Positions 1-9,523 of a DNA stretch of 45,459 nt are shown here, one piece after another. A program made the translations under genes and the position numbers. Every line of letters starts with the position of its first letter. The stretch's first letter is position 1. Below the pieces are notes generated by a model, which ran no database searches, was not told the DNA's origin, and saw only the letters and a list, made by a program, of their open reading frames with translations. Origin of the DNA: Candidatus Gastranaerophilales bacterium (GTDB lineage: Bacteria; Cyanobacteriota; Vampirovibrionia; Gastranaerophilales; Gastranaerophilaceae); NCBI GenBank assembly GCA_944326635.1, contig CALVEU010000005.1, positions 1 through 45,459 of the forward strand, written 5' to 3'.

Positions 1-2902
1 TGTTGAAGATATGATTTATATGTCATCAACATCTCAAAATGGTCAATATCAATTGACTTTATATTTTGAAATCGGTTCTGACCCTGACATGGCTGTAGTA
101 AACGTTCAAAACCAATTGCAATTGGTTACTCCTCGTTTGCCTGAAGAAGTTAGAAGGTATGGGTTGTCTGTAAAAAAATCAACTGGCGGTCCCGGTTTAA
201 TGATGATTTCTATTAGTTCTCCTACTAATACATATGATTCTTTATATATTGCAAACTATGCGTCTATTTTTATTAAAGATGAGCTTGCTCGTATTAAAGG
301 TGTAGGTAAAGTTCAAGTTTTCGGATCAAAAGATTATTCTATGAGAATTTGGCTTGATGCTGCCAAAATGGCTAACCTTGGTGTTTCTGTATCTGAGGTT
401 AATTCTGCAATTCAAAAACAAAACACTCAAGTCCCAGCTGGTGATTTGGGGGTTGAACCTATGAAAAATAAGCAGATGATTAAACTTACAATGAGGACAA
501 AAGGGAGATTAAAAGATGTATCAGAATTTGAAAATATTATTGTTCGTTCAAAAACAGATGGTTCTCAAATTAAATTGAAAGATATTGCAAGAGTAGAATT
601 GGGTGCAGAAAGTTATTCATATTTTTCAAGAATTGGTGGAAAAGATACTGCAATGATTTCAGTAAGTCAATTGCCTGAAGCTAACGCAATTGATTTATCA
701 AATAAAATTAGAGCTAAAATGGAAGAATTAAGTAAGAGTTTCCCTCAAGGTATTGAATACAAAATACAACGTGATGAAACAGAATTTGTTAGAGAATCAA
801 TTAAGGAAGTAATTAACGCAATTGCTTTGGCAATTGTACTTGTAGGTATTGTAACTTATATGTTCTTAGGTAGTGGTAGAGCTGCTTTAGTTCCATTTTG
901 TGCAATTCCAGTATCATTAATTGGTGTATTTATATTTATGAATATTCTAGGATTCTCAATAAACCTGTTAATTCTATTTGCTTTGGTACTTGCAGTAGGT
1001 TTGGTTGTTGATGATGCGATTGTAGTATTGGAAAATACTCAAAGACATATTCAAGAGGGTAAAAATCCTGTTGATGCCACAGAAGTTACTATGAAAGAAG
1101 TATTTGGAGCTGTACTTGCAACTTCTTTAGTATTAATGGCGGTGTTTGTTCCGGTTTCTTTTATGGCTGGTATTACTGGACAAATGTTTAGACAATTTGC
1201 GTTATGTATTGCTTCTTCAATAGGTTTATCTACATTAGTTGCACTTACTTTAGCACCTGCTTTGTGTGCAATGATTTTAAAATCAGGTGAAGAAAAGGCT
1301 GATTTTGAATTTATTCAAAAATTTGATGATTGGTTTAATAATGTAAGAGATAAATATTTAGATGGTGTAAAAGTATTTATTGATTCTCCAAAAATTACTA
1401 TTAGTTTGTTTGCTGGAATTATAATTTTTACATCAGTAATGTTTTATTTGATTCCAAAAGGTTTTTTACCTACAGAAGATAAAGGCGCAATCTTTTCTCA
1501 AATTCAGTTGCCTGATGGCTCTTCTGCTTCAAGAACAGAAATGGTTGCTGCTGAGGTTGAAAAAAGAATTTTAAATATCGATGGTGTAGATACAACGATT
1601 ACTTTAGTTGGTTATTCAGGTGAAAATACTGCATTAATCGTTGCACAATTAAAAAATTGGTCTGAACGTAAAAGTAAAGATCAGTCTATGCAAAGTATAT
1701 TAACTAAGATTAAAAAAGAATTTGCAAATTATCCATCTGCAACAGTAGCATCATTCTCCCCTCCTTCAATTTCAGGTTTAGGTATGTTTGGAGGTTTTGA
1801 ATACCAATTGCTTGATAAAGGTGATAGAACTCCTCAAGAATTATATCAAGAAGCTCAAAAAATTATTGGAGAAGCTAATAAAAATCCAGCTTTCCAAATG
1901 GTATATACATCATTTACAGCTGATTTACCGCAGTTACTAATAAAAGTTGATGAAGATAAGGCACTTGCTCAAGGTGTTGATATTTCTGAAATTTATAGTG
2001 CATTGTCAGGATATTTTGGAAAATCTTATGTAAACGACTTCAATAAGTACGGTCGAGTATATCGTGTATATTTGCAGGCAGACTCAGAATTTAGGGAAAA
2101 ACCTGCAGATATTAATAAAATATATGTAAAAAATACAATCGGAAGGATGGTTCCATTATCATCAGTTGTAACTATAAGTAATATTGTAGGTCCATACAGT
2201 TTGACTAGATTTAATATGTATCCTGCAATTACAATTAACGGTCAGGCAAGAAACGGTGTAAGTTCTGGTCAGGCAATGTCTGCTATGGAAAATCTTTCAG
2301 ATACAGTTTTACCGAAAGATATGGGTTATGCTTGGTCTGGTAGTTCATTACAGGAAAAAGAATCTAGTGGACAAATTGGCCCGATATTAGCGATGTCACT
2401 TGTATTTATTTACTTATTCTTAGTAGGTTTATATGAGAGTTGGATGTTGCCGATTGCGGTATTATTAATTTCACCTGTAGCTTTGGTTGGTGCATTATTT
2501 TTCCAATATGTTGCAGGGTATTCTTTAGATTTGTATTCTCAAATTGGGCTTGTTATGTTAATTGGTTTATCTACTAAACAGGCTATTTTAATCATTGAAT
2601 TTGCAAAAGATGCCCATCAATCTGGCATGAGTATTAAAGATTCTGCGATGCAGGCTGCGAAATTAAGATTCAGAGCGGTTATGATGACAAATATCGCGTT
2701 TATTTTAGGGTTGTTACCTTTGGTATTTGCTAAAGGTGCAGGTGCTGCTAGTAGAAACTCTGTTGGTATGACCGTATTTGGTGGTATGATGGCTGTTGCG
2801 TTTATCGGTACATTTTTAGTTCCGGCATTTTTCGTAATGGTTGAAAATTTTAAAATCTATATTGGTCAAAAAGCTAAGACATTTAAGAAAAAGGATAACT
2901 AA
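1..2902 (+). CDS. RND-family (HAE1) multidrug efflux inner-membrane transporter, 5' end outside window
   Basis: This is the proton-driven inner-membrane pump of a tripartite efflux system (AcrB/MexB-like), 3' portion only. The reading frame is open from base 2 (Val-Glu-Asp-Met), and the first visible residues match an internal stretch of the family's porter domain, so the true start lies upstream. The visible 966 residues contain the two transmembrane blocks and two periplasmic porter regions expected for a protein of about 1030-1050 aa. The TM4 proton-relay acidic pair is present (GLVVDDAIVVLEN, Asp codons 1010-1015). The TM10 lysine is present in STKQAILIIEF (Lys codon 2576-2578). The stop is directly followed by the ATG of the TolC-like gene, so the two are co-translated. 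The membrane-fusion partner should lie upstream of the window. Substrate cannot be told from sequence. Confidence 0.95.
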   Translation, partial: VEDMIYMSSTSQNGQYQLTLYFEIGSDPDMAVVNVQNQLQLVTPRLPEEVRRYGLSVKKSTGGPGLMMISISSPTNTYDSLYIANYASIFIKDELARIKGVGKVQVFGSKDYSMRIWLDAAKMANLGVSVSEVNSAIQKQNTQVPAGDLGVEPMKNKQMIKLTMRTKGRLKDVSEFENIIVRSKTDGSQIKLKDIARVELGAESYSYFSRIGGKDTAMISVSQLPEANAIDLSNKIRAKMEELSKSFPQGIEYKIQRDETEFVRESIKEVINAIALAIVLVGIVTYMFLGSGRAALVPFCAIPVSLIGVFIFMNILGFSINLLILFALVLAVGLVVDDAIVVLENTQRHIQEGKNPVDATEVTMKEVFGAVLATSLVLMAVFVPVSFMAGITGQMFRQFALCIASSIGLSTLVALTLAPALCAMILKSGEEKADFEFIQKFDDWFNNVRDKYLDGVKVFIDSPKITISLFAGIIIFTSVMFYLIPKGFLPTEDKGAIFSQIQLPDGSSASRTEMVAAEVEKRILNIDGVDTTITLVGYSGENTALIVAQLKNWSERKSKDQSMQSILTKIKKEFANYPSATVASFSPPSISGLGMFGGFEYQLLDKGDRTPQELYQEAQKIIGEANKNPAFQMVYTSFTADLPQLLIKVDEDKALAQGVDISEIYSALSGYFGKSYVNDFNKYGRVYRVYLQADSEFREKPADINKIYVKNTIGRMVPLSSVVTISNIVGPYSLTRFNMYPAITINGQARNGVSSGQAMSAMENLSDTVLPKDMGYAWSGSSLQEKESSGQIGPILAMSLVFIYLFLVGLYESWMLPIAVLLISPVALVGALFFQYVAGYSLDLYSQIGLVMLIGLSTKQAILIIEFAKDAHQSGMSIKDSAMQAAKLRFRAVMMTNIAFILGLLPLVFAKGAGAASRNSVGMTVFGGMMAVAFIGTFLVPAFFVMVENFKIYIGQKAKTFKKKDN

Positions 2903-4324
2903 ATGTTGTTGAAAAGAATAATATTATTAAGTTTGATAATAAGTTTTATAAATATAAATACCTCTTTTGCCTATGACATAGGAAATGAAGTTAATGAAAA
3001 AGAATATCCTTCTGCCGATTCGGTGCTACCGAAGCAAAATGCGAAAGCTGATTTTATAATAGAAGGTTCTGTTGAAAAAAATATAGACATGACCTTGGAT
3101 AAATGTATAGAACTAGCACTTGGTAATAATCCTCAGATCAATGCCGCTTTTCATGATATCTTAGCTTCTGATTCAAGGATTAAACAAGTATGGTCAAATT
3201 ATTTCCCTCAGGTCAGCTGGCAAACTGGTTATACAAGAATAAGACAATTGCAATTGTCTGATGCTTTAGGAAAAAATCTGACATTTAATTATTTTATTTT
3301 AGGTCAGGTAACTTTACAGCAAATGTTGTATGACTTTGGAGTAACGCAAAACCAAGCAACAATTAAACGTTTGGATTATGAAGCTTATAAAACAACTCTT
3401 GGGGCTACTATTAATGATGTGATTTATCAAACAAAAGATGCATATTATAATCTTTTATTTGCATTTGAAAATAAAAGAGTAGCAGAAGATACCGTAAAAA
3501 AATTCGAAATGTTTTATAACCAGGCAAAAGCATTTTACGAAATCGGTATGAATCCAAAAGTTGATGTAACTATTGCTGAGGTAAATCTAAGTAATGCCAA
3601 ATTGCAACTAATCCAGGCTGATAATGCTGTTAATTTAGCAGTGGCAAGATTAAATAACGTAATGGGTGTACCTTTTATTGATAAATACAATGTGCAAGAG
3701 CGTTTAAAATATCAACCTGTAGATGTGACTTTTAATCAATCAATAGAAATTGCGAGATATGCAAGACCTGAATTAAAATTAGCTGAGTTAAAAGTTGAAA
3801 GTGCAAATCAAACTCTTAAACTTGTTAAAAAATCGTATTTCCCAACATTGTCAATTGAAGGGCAATTACAAATAGGTGGTAAAAGTTGGACGTCTAACTA
3901 TGGTTATAACCTTGGTGGATATTTGAATTTCCCAACAGTTAACGGTATGTTGATAAAAAATGAAATTCAAGAAGCAAGATACTTGTATGACAAAGAAATT
4001 GCAAATGCAAAAAATACTCAAAACCAGATTTATCTTGAAATTCAAAATGCATATTTAATGCTTGAAGAAAAGAAAAATCAAATGCCAGTTGCAATGCTTG
4101 GAGTAAAACAAGCAAAAGAAAATTATGAATTGTCTTATGGTAGATATAGAGTAGGAGAAGCAAATCCTACAGAATTGAAAGATGCACAAATTAATTATCA
4201 GCAGGCACAATTAAGTTACTATAATGCTCTATATCAATATAATTCCGCAAAAGCTTCTCTAGAAAAAGCTATAGGAAAAAATTTAGTTCCGAATGAATCA
4301 GATATTGTAGAATTAGGAAAATAA
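2903..4324 (+). CDS. TolC-family outer-membrane efflux channel
   Basis: This is the outer-membrane/periplasmic tunnel component that works with the RND pump encoded immediately upstream (0 nt gap). It is 473 aa, normal for the family. A Sec signal peptide is visible (hydrophobic residues 5-20, likely cleavage after SFA, before YDIG). It is followed by the duplicated long alpha-helical repeats of TolC proteins: the first runs from about residue 64 (LDKCIELALGNNP) and the second from about residue 280 (FNQSIEIARYARPELKLAEL). The C-terminal helix contains NYQQAQLSYYNALYQYNSAKASLEKAIG, split here as NYQQAQLSYYNAL and YQYNSAKASLEKAIG. It needs an outer membrane, so the host is diderm. No clear terminator follows; only a weak TTAAC/GTTAA hairpin is seen near 4329. 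Confidence 0.94.
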   Translation: MLLKRIILLSLIISFININTSFAYDIGNEVNEKEYPSADSVLPKQNAKADFIIEGSVEKNIDMTLDKCIELALGNNPQINAAFHDILASDSRIKQVWSNYFPQVSWQTGYTRIRQLQLSDALGKNLTFNYFILGQVTLQQMLYDFGVTQNQATIKRLDYEAYKTTLGATINDVIYQTKDAYYNLLFAFENKRVAEDTVKKFEMFYNQAKAFYEIGMNPKVDVTIAEVNLSNAKLQLIQADNAVNLAVARLNNVMGVPFIDKYNVQERLKYQPVDVTFNQSIEIARYARPELKLAELKVESANQTLKLVKKSYFPTLSIEGQLQIGGKSWTSNYGYNLGGYLNFPTVNGMLIKNEIQEARYLYDKEIANAKNTQNQIYLEIQNAYLMLEEKKNQMPVAMLGVKQAKENYELSYGRYRVGEANPTELKDAQINYQQAQLSYYNALYQYNSAKASLEKAIGKNLVPNESDIVELGK

Positions 4325-4426
4325 ATTTTTAACAAATGTTAACATTATCTAATAAAAAAAAGCAATTTTTTTACCTCGATATACTTTATATATATGTAAG
4401 AGATAAATAAAGAGAGAGAAAAGAAA

Positions 4427-4711
4427 ATGTTAGCAACAACAGCTGAATCAAATAATAATACAAGTGGAAATGGACAATTTGGAGCTTTAACGAGAAGAAA
4501 AAAACAAAAAGTAGAGCACAAAGAGTTCAACATTGAAGATTATAACTATCTTGCACAAACAGATAGAAGAATGCGTTTCAATAATTCAAAAGATCCAATC
4601 TATTATGTATTTGATGTTATTGAAAACAGACCAATCTCAACTTTGGCAAAAGAATTTGTAAAAGACTCTTTCTTTGAAATAACAAATTTTGTATCACAAG
4701 TCGTTAGATAA
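4427..4711 (+). CDS. small conserved-type hypothetical protein (94 aa)
   Basis: Not recognised. The 94-residue product is soluble and charged, with no signal peptide or membrane segment. The first 20 residues are low complexity (Asn/Thr/Gly), followed by a basic cluster (TRRKKQKVEHK) and a C-terminal part that looks folded (YYVFDVIENRPISTLAKEF, then VKDSFFEITNFVSQVVR). A purine-rich ribosome-binding region (GAGAGAGAAAAG) precedes the ATG, and a clear intrinsic terminator follows at 4742-4773. It is therefore probably a monocistronic gene separate from the efflux operon. An open frame on the opposite strand here has no such signals. Confidence 0.65.
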   Translation: MLATTAESNNNTSGNGQFGALTRRKKQKVEHKEFNIEDYNYLAQTDRRMRFNNSKDPIYYVFDVIENRPISTLAKEFVKDSFFEITNFVSQVVR

Positions 4712-4741
4712 TCAATAGGAATTTAGGAAAAAGGAATATTT

Positions 4742-4773
4742 AAAAGATGGTATTTAACCATCTTTTTTATTTT
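4742..4773 (+). terminator. intrinsic terminator of the 94-aa gene
   Basis: A perfect 10-bp stem, AAAAGATGGT paired with ACCATCTTTT, has a 5-nt loop and is followed by a T-rich run. It lies 30 nt after the stop at 4711. Confidence 0.85.
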
Positions 4774-4780
4774 ATCCATA

Positions 4781-4815
4781 AACAAAAAAACCAACATTTC
4801 TGTTGGTTTTTTGTT
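4781..4815 (-). terminator. intrinsic terminator at the end of the ribosomal operon
   Basis: The stem CCAACA/TGTTGG (4791-4796 and 4801-4806) is extended by A/T pairs and flanked by A and T runs. It lies 20 nt downstream of the rpsI stop on the minus strand. The flanking runs could also let it act on the plus strand. Confidence 0.85.
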
Positions 4816-4835
4816 GTATATATTTTGAAAAAATA

Positions 4836-5231
4836 TTAACGTTTTGAGAATTGGAAACGTTTTCTAGCACGTTTACGACCGTATTTTTTACGTTCTTTAA
4901 CGCGTGGGTCACGAGTTAGAAGTCCTTCTAAACGTAAAACGTTTTTGTATTCTTCATTAGCTTTAACTAACGCTCTTGAAATACCATGTCTGATAGCTCC
5001 GCATTGAGCAACAACACCGCCGCCTACTGCTTTTACTCTTACATCATATTTTTCTTGATTGTCAGTTAATACTAAAGGTCTGTATACTAACATTTCAATT
5101 GCAGGTCTGTTTCCGATATAATTTTTTAATGTTTTACCGTTAACGAAGATACGACCTTTACCTTTTACAAGTTTAACAACTGCGATAGAGGTTTTTCTAC
5201 GTCCTGTAGCCATAATTTCTTTATCTGCCAT
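4836..5231 (-). CDS. rpsI: 30S ribosomal protein S9
   Basis: Small-subunit ribosomal protein; its C-terminal tail reaches toward the P-site tRNA. The 131 residues are full length. The start is [19 protein letters not shown], with the conserved GRRKTS motif, and the very basic C-terminus ends GRKRARKRFQFSKR, retaining the invariant terminal Lys-Arg. Its start codon overlaps the last base of rplM, as in the usual rplM-rpsI pair. It is the last gene of the operon, followed by the terminator at 4781-4815. Confidence 0.98.
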   Translation of the reverse strand: MADKEIMATGRRKTSIAVVKLVKGKGRIFVNGKTLKNYIGNRPAIEMLVYRPLVLTDNQEKYDVRVKAVGGGVVAQCGAIRHGISRALVKANEEYKNVLRLEGLLTRDPRVKERKKYGRKRARKRFQFSKR

Positions 5232-5668
5232 TATTTAGCCTCCTTTTCCAACACGATTGGTTTTTGAGCAGCGTGTGGATGTTCGCTTCCGTTGTATACT
5301 TTTAATTTAGTGAATTGTGTATCACCTAAAGTATTATGTTGAAGCATGCCTTTTACTGCTTTTTCAATCAGTAATCTTGCATCTTTTTCACGTAATTCTT
5401 TTACGCTAGCTGATTTTAATCCACCAGGGAATCCTGTATGGTGATAATAAATTTTATCAGTTTCTTTTTTACCTGTTACCAAAACTTTTTCAGCATTGAT
5501 TACGATAACGAAATCACCTGTATCAACGTTTGGTGTATATTCAGGTTTATTTTTTCCTCTTAAAATATTTGCGATTCTAGTAGCTAATCTGCCAAGAACT
5601 TCTCCTTCAGCATCGATTAGATACCATTTTCTTTCAACTTCTAGAGGTTTTGCTGAATATGTTTTCAT
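5231..5668 (-). CDS. rplM: 50S ribosomal protein L13
   Basis: Early-assembly large-subunit protein, 145 aa, full length. It begins [20 protein letters not shown] and contains the family signatures [20 protein letters not shown] and [20 protein letters not shown]. It sits 24 nt after truA and overlaps rpsI by one base. The order truA-rplM-rpsI matches cyanobacteria rather than E. coli, where rplM-rpsI form a separate operon. Confidence 0.98.
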   Translation of the reverse strand: MKTYSAKPLEVERKWYLIDAEGEVLGRLATRIANILRGKNKPEYTPNVDTGDFVIVINAEKVLVTGKKETDKIYYHHTGFPGGLKSASVKELREKDARLLIEKAVKGMLQHNTLGDTQFTKLKVYNGSEHPHAAQKPIVLEKEAK

Positions 5669-5692
5669 GCTTAGTCTCCATTTATATTTTGT

Positions 5693-6460
5693 TTAGTATT
5701 CTACTTTCATTAATGTCAATCCGTATGGACTGACTGTTTGTCCTGCTTTTGTTCTATCGCATATTTCAAGAACCTCTTTCATATGCTCTGCTTGCAGGTT
5801 ATGTCCTTCTATTTCTAGAAGGGTTCCGACAATTGTTCTTACCATATTATATAGAAATCTATTTCCTACAATATCGATAATCACTTTATCACCGTCTTTT
5901 CTGCATTCGGCTTTTTCAATAAAGCAAATTTTGCTTGGGTTTAGCGTTCCGGAACTTTTGAAACTCGAAAAATCATGTTCGCCTAGTAAATAATTTAGGC
6001 TTTTTTGCATTCTTTCAATGTTAATTTCATATTTAATTCTCATTAAATCGCCATCAAAAGCGTTTTTACATTTACGATTAATAAATACATATCTGTAATA
6101 TCTTTTTTTAGCAGATTTTTGAGCGTGAAATCTATCATCGACTTGTTCCAAATCACTAACTGAGATGTCTTTGGGAAGAATTTCATTAAGATGATAGACA
6201 AACTTTGAAGCAACAATAGGTTTGTCTATATCAAAATGAATTACCTGTCCTTTAGAATTGACACCTTTATCAGTTCTTCCGGAAAAAATTGTCTTTATTT
6301 GTCGGTTATTATTTTCGGTATTCCCGAATATCAATGTACTAATTGCTTTTTCAAGTTCTCCTTGTATTGTCGGTGTATCTATTTCTTTGCCGTTTTCAAA
6401 TTGGATTTGACTTCCAGCATAATTTTTACCGATGTACTGAACTTGAAGTGCGTAACGCAT
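5693..6460 (-). CDS. truA: tRNA pseudouridine(38-40) synthase TruA
   Basis: Converts uridines 38-40 of the tRNA anticodon arm to pseudouridine. The 255 residues are the normal length. The catalytic aspartate is Asp64 in SGRTDKGVNSKGQVIHF. Other family motifs are YYRYVFINRK, HDFSSFKSSG and FLYNMVRTIVGTLLEIEG. It starts 3 nt after the rplQ stop, so it is co-translated within the ribosomal operon. The rplQ-truA-rplM-rpsI arrangement is typical of cyanobacteria. Confidence 0.96.
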   Translation of the reverse strand: MRYALQVQYIGKNYAGSQIQFENGKEIDTPTIQGELEKAISTLIFGNTENNNRQIKTIFSGRTDKGVNSKGQVIHFDIDKPIVASKFVYHLNEILPKDISVSDLEQVDDRFHAQKSAKKRYYRYVFINRKCKNAFDGDLMRIKYEINIERMQKSLNYLLGEHDFSSFKSSGTLNPSKICFIEKAECRKDGDKVIIDIVGNRFLYNMVRTIVGTLLEIEGHNLQAEHMKEVLEICDRTKAGQTVSPYGLTLMKVEY

Positions 6461-6463
6461 GGC

Positions 6464-6892
6464 TTATACCAATTGGATTAGAGCCATTTCAGAAGCGTCA
6501 CCGCGTCTTGGAGGTAATCTGAATATTCTTGTATAACCGCCTTGACGATCAGAATATTTTTTACCGATAATTACGAATAATTTTCTTAAAACTGTTTCTT
6601 CAGCTAATTTTTTATCAGCAGAAGGAGTTTCAAAAATTTCGCCTGTTGCTAAATCAATATATTTTCCAGTTTCTTTGTCAAATATAAATTTAGCTGCTTG
6701 ACGACGAGCGTGTAAGTCGCCTCTTTTTGCAAGGGTGATAATTTCTTCAGCATATGGTCTTAAAGCTTTTGCTCTAGCCATAGTTGTTTTGATTTCACCA
6801 TGTACAAAAAGTTCAGTTGCTAAAGAACGTAACAAAGCATCTCTTTGATCCTTTGCTTTTCCAAGCGTATGTTTTTTAGTTTGGTGTCTCAT
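6464..6892 (-). CDS. rplQ: 50S ribosomal protein L17
   Basis: Large-subunit protein near the exit tunnel. It is 142 aa and begins MRHQTKKHTLGKAKDQRDAL, followed by the L17 core (LRSLATELFVHGEIKTTMAR, AKALRPYAEEIITLAKRGD). The C-terminus is longer than in the shortest bacterial L17 and holds an insert around residues 75-100 (DKETGKYIDLATGEIFETPS) before the conserved GGYTRIFRLPPRRGDASEMA. It lies between rpoA (25-nt gap) and truA (3-nt gap). Confidence 0.97.
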   Translation of the reverse strand: MRHQTKKHTLGKAKDQRDALLRSLATELFVHGEIKTTMARAKALRPYAEEIITLAKRGDLHARRQAAKFIFDKETGKYIDLATGEIFETPSADKKLAEETVLRKLFVIIGKKYSDRQGGYTRIFRLPPRRGDASEMALIQLV

Positions 6893-6917
6893 TTTTTTAT
6901 TCCTTTATGTTTTATTA

Positions 6918-7883
6918 TTATACTTCTTCTTCAATTTCAGGGTTTGGAGCTAAGTCTAGTCCAAAGTGGTGAAGTCTTTCGATTACTTCGTCAGAAGATT
7001 TCTTTCCGAAGTTTTTAATATTTAATAAATCATGTTCTGATTTTTTCAATAATTCAGCCATAGAATTGATACTTGCACGTTTTAAGCAGTTATATGCTCT
7101 TACTGAAAGTTCTAATTCTTCAATAGTCATTGTTGGAGTGTTTGTATCATCTTCAACTTTTTCTTCAACAGCTATTGATGGTGTAATTACAGGTTGGCCT
7201 GTGATTGATGAAATTTGCATAAAGTGATCAATTAAAAGATTTGATGCTTGGCTTAATGCATTTGTTACATCAATTGAACCATTTGACCAGATTTCTAAAG
7301 TTAATTTATCAAAGTCAATTGAATCTCCAACACGAGTGCTTTCTACATTGTAGCTTACACGTTTGATAGGCATAAATGTTGCATCAATAGGAAGAACATC
7401 AATAGATGCTCCTTTAGAATCTCTAGGTACATCGTGAGCTACATATCCTTTTCCTGTTTCTACAACTATATCTGCGTGGAAGCTGCCACCATCTGCAACT
7501 GTACAAATTAACCAATCTGGGTTAACTACTTTTACACCTGCAGGAAGCTGAATATCACTTGCAAGTACTGCGCCCGGACGATCAACATCTATTCTTAAAT
7601 GTTGAGGTTCTTTGGAATCAGTTTTTACAACCAATCCTTTAAGGTTAAGCATAACATCGATAACATCTTCTAATACACCAGGAATAGCTGTATATTCATG
7701 AGTAATACCTTCTATTCTTACAGATGTAACAGCAGTTCCTTCTAAGCTTGAAAGAAGTACACGTCTTAAAGAGTTACCAATTGTTGTACCGAAGCCTTTT
7801 TCTAATGGTTCAATTACGAATTTACCGTATTGTGAACCGTCAGAACTTGTTGTTGTATTAACACATTTAATTTTTAATTCCAT
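6918..7883 (-). CDS. rpoA: DNA-directed RNA polymerase alpha subunit
   Basis: Scaffold for RNA polymerase assembly; the C-terminal domain contacts UP elements and activators. The 321 residues are full length. The N-terminal dimerisation domain has GFGTTIGNSLRRVLLSSLEG and GVLEDVIDVMLNLKGL. The C-terminal domain, from about residue 250, has TIEELELSVRAYNCLKRASI and LLNIKNFGKKSSDEVIERL. It lies 57 nt after rpsD, as in the usual alpha operon. Confidence 0.98.
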   Translation of the reverse strand: MELKIKCVNTTTSSDGSQYGKFVIEPLEKGFGTTIGNSLRRVLLSSLEGTAVTSVRIEGITHEYTAIPGVLEDVIDVMLNLKGLVVKTDSKEPQHLRIDVDRPGAVLASDIQLPAGVKVVNPDWLICTVADGGSFHADIVVETGKGYVAHDVPRDSKGASIDVLPIDATFMPIKRVSYNVESTRVGDSIDFDKLTLEIWSNGSIDVTNALSQASNLLIDHFMQISSITGQPVITPSIAVEEKVEDDTNTPTMTIEELELSVRAYNCLKRASINSMAELLKKSEHDLLNIKNFGKKSSDEVIERLHHFGLDLAPNPEIEEEV

Positions 7884-7940
7884 TTTTTAATCTCCTAGTT
7901 GTTGTTAACTATTTGTTTTATTGTTCGGGTTTAAAATTCA

Positions 7941-8543
7941 TTATTTAGAATAGTACTCGATTACAAGTTGTTCTTTGAATTCAGGATCTAATTCTTCTCT
8001 TTCTGGAATTCTGTCGAAAGTGATTTTTAGAGCCTCTTTATCAATTGTCATCCAAGCTGGTGCACAAGCCATATCAATTAATTCAGTTACACTTTTCAAA
8101 AATGCACTGCTTTTTGATTTGATTGTGATTACATCGCCTGCTTTAACCAAATATGATGGAATATCTACTTTTTTATCGTTTACAAGAACGTGACCGTGGT
8201 TAACGATTTGTCTTGTTTGTTTACGAGTGATACCTAATCCTGCTCTGAAAAGAACGTTATCTAATCTTGATTCTAAGATTTGTAAAAGGATTGTACCTGT
8301 TACGCCTTTTCTTCTTGCAGCTTCTTTATAATATTTAGCGAATTGTTTTTCACTTACTAAATAAGTAAATCTGATTTTTTGTTTTTCTGCTAAGTGAATA
8401 GCATATTCAGAAAGTTTTTTTCTAACAGCACCGTGTTGACCTGAAGCTGTTTGTCTCATAGAAGATGTTAATTTTCTGTTTGACAAATCTTTTACTTTTT
8501 TATTTCTGAATAATTTATTACTTGGTCCTGTATATCTAGCCAT
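7941..8543 (-). CDS. rpsD: 30S ribosomal protein S4
   Basis: Primary 16S rRNA-binding assembly protein and, in several lineages, a translational autoregulator. It is 200 aa. The N-terminus reads MARYTGPSNKLFRNKK and lacks the CxxC...C zinc-binding cysteines of many S4 proteins, so this is the cysteine-free form. The S4 RNA-binding domain is clear (ESRLDNVLFRAGLGITRKQT, RQIVNHGHVLVNDKKVDIPS). rpsD is usually absent from this operon in cyanobacteria, so its presence is a lineage difference. A 103-nt upstream gap holds a possible structured leader (8569-8618). Confidence 0.97.
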   Translation of the reverse strand: MARYTGPSNKLFRNKKVKDLSNRKLTSSMRQTASGQHGAVRKKLSEYAIHLAEKQKIRFTYLVSEKQFAKYYKEAARRKGVTGTILLQILESRLDNVLFRAGLGITRKQTRQIVNHGHVLVNDKKVDIPSYLVKAGDVITIKSKSSAFLKSVTELIDMACAPAWMTIDKEALKITFDRIPEREELDPEFKEQLVIEYYSK

Positions 8544-8568
8544 TTTGTTTATTTCTCCTTTTGTTTAT

Positions 8569-8618
8569 GATAGGGCATCTATGGTTTGCTGTTTTGGCTT
8601 TTAACGCAAGCCCCTATC
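8569..8618 (-). promoter_or_regulatory. candidate structured leader between rpsK and rpsD
   Basis: On the minus strand GATAGGG (8618-8612) can pair with CCCTATC (8575-8569), enclosing an inner GGCTT/AAGCC hairpin. The element sits 25 nt before rpsD in an operon whose other gaps are mostly short. S4 leaders controlling rpsD are known in other bacteria. Whether this one binds S4 is inference, and the loop sequences do not match a leader I know by heart. Confidence 0.4.
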
Positions 8619-8646
8619 GATTTGTTTCCTTTTACTTAATTCGTCA

Positions 8647-9033
8647 TTATACACGACGTTTTTTAGGTGGACGGCATCCGTTGTGAGGGATTGGAGTTAC
8701 GTCTTTGATTAATGTAATTTCCAAACCTGCAGCTTGGATAGCTCTGATTGCAGTTTCTCTACCTGAACCAGGTCCTTTGATATGTACTTCAACTTTTTTC
8801 ATACCTTGATCGATTGATTTTTTAGCAACAAGTTCAGCTGCTGATTGAGCTGCGAATGGTGTACCTTTTCTAGCACCTTTGAAACCTGTAGCTCCTGCTG
8901 TTGCCCATGCAATAGCATTACCTTGAGTATCTGTTGAAGTTACGATTGTATTGTTAAATGTTGATTGAATGTGTACAACACCTTGCAATACGTTCTTTTT
9001 TTCTTTTTTCTTAGTTTTTACTGGTCTTGCCAT
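8647..9033 (-). CDS. rpsK: 30S ribosomal protein S11
   Basis: Platform protein of the small subunit, contacting the mRNA exit region. The 128 residues are full length. Family motifs are [38 protein letters not shown] and [20 protein letters not shown], and the C-terminus is [13 protein letters not shown]. It starts 34 nt after the rpsM stop. Confidence 0.98.
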   Translation of the reverse strand: MARPVKTKKKEKKNVLQGVVHIQSTFNNTIVTSTDTQGNAIAWATAGATGFKGARKGTPFAAQSAAELVAKKSIDQGMKKVEVHIKGPGSGRETAIRAIQAAGLEITLIKDVTPIPHNGCRPPKKRRV

Positions 9034-9067
9034 TTTTATTTCCTCTATTTTTAAAATTAATTATTTA

Positions 9068-9439
9068 CTAAACTGTTTTCTTTTTAGTGATAGCTAAGCC
9101 TTTTTTACCACGTCTTGTTCTAGCGTTAGTTTTTGTTCTTTGTCCGCGGCATGGAAGGTTGCGTTTATGTCTTAGACCTCTGTAAGATCCGATTTCTTGT
9201 AAACGTTTAATGTGTAAAGAAACTTCACGACGAAGGTCACCTTCAATGTGGTAGTTTGCTAATTCGTTTCTTAACAATTTAATATCTTCATCTGTTAAGT
9301 TATCTGTTCTTAAATCAGGTGAAATTTTTGTAGCATCAAGAATTTTTTTTGCTCTAGTCGGTCCGATACCGTAGATGTATGTTAATGCTATTTCCATTCT
9401 TTTGTTACGAGGTAAATCTACCCCTGCTAGTCTTGCCAT
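9068..9439 (-). CDS. rpsM: 30S ribosomal protein S13
   Basis: Small-subunit head protein that bridges to the large subunit and touches the P-site tRNA. It is 123 aa, with [54 protein letters not shown] and the basic tail [21 protein letters not shown] 107-nt gap separates it from rpmJ, and that gap contains hairpins described separately. Confidence 0.98.
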   Translation of the reverse strand: MARLAGVDLPRNKRMEIALTYIYGIGPTRAKKILDATKISPDLRTDNLTDEDIKLLRNELANYHIEGDLRREVSLHIKRLQEIGSYRGLRHKRNLPCRGQRTKTNARTRRGKKGLAITKKKTV

Positions 9440-9477
9440 TTTAATTTTTCCTTTCTTGTTGTTAGATTTTTTTTGAT

Positions 9478-9523
9478 ATGAGGCTTAAATTCTTCCTCAC
9501 CATCTGCCGTTTAGCTCGCAGAT
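9478..9523 (-). promoter_or_regulatory. candidate hairpins in the rpmJ-rpsM spacer
   Basis: Two adjacent inverted repeats lie between rpmJ and rpsM: ATCTGC/GCAGAT (9502-9507 and 9518-9523) and a TGAGG/CCTCA pair starting near 9478. They have no T-run suitable for termination. They could be a ribosomal-protein leader or an mRNA processing/stability element. The role is unproven. Confidence 0.3.
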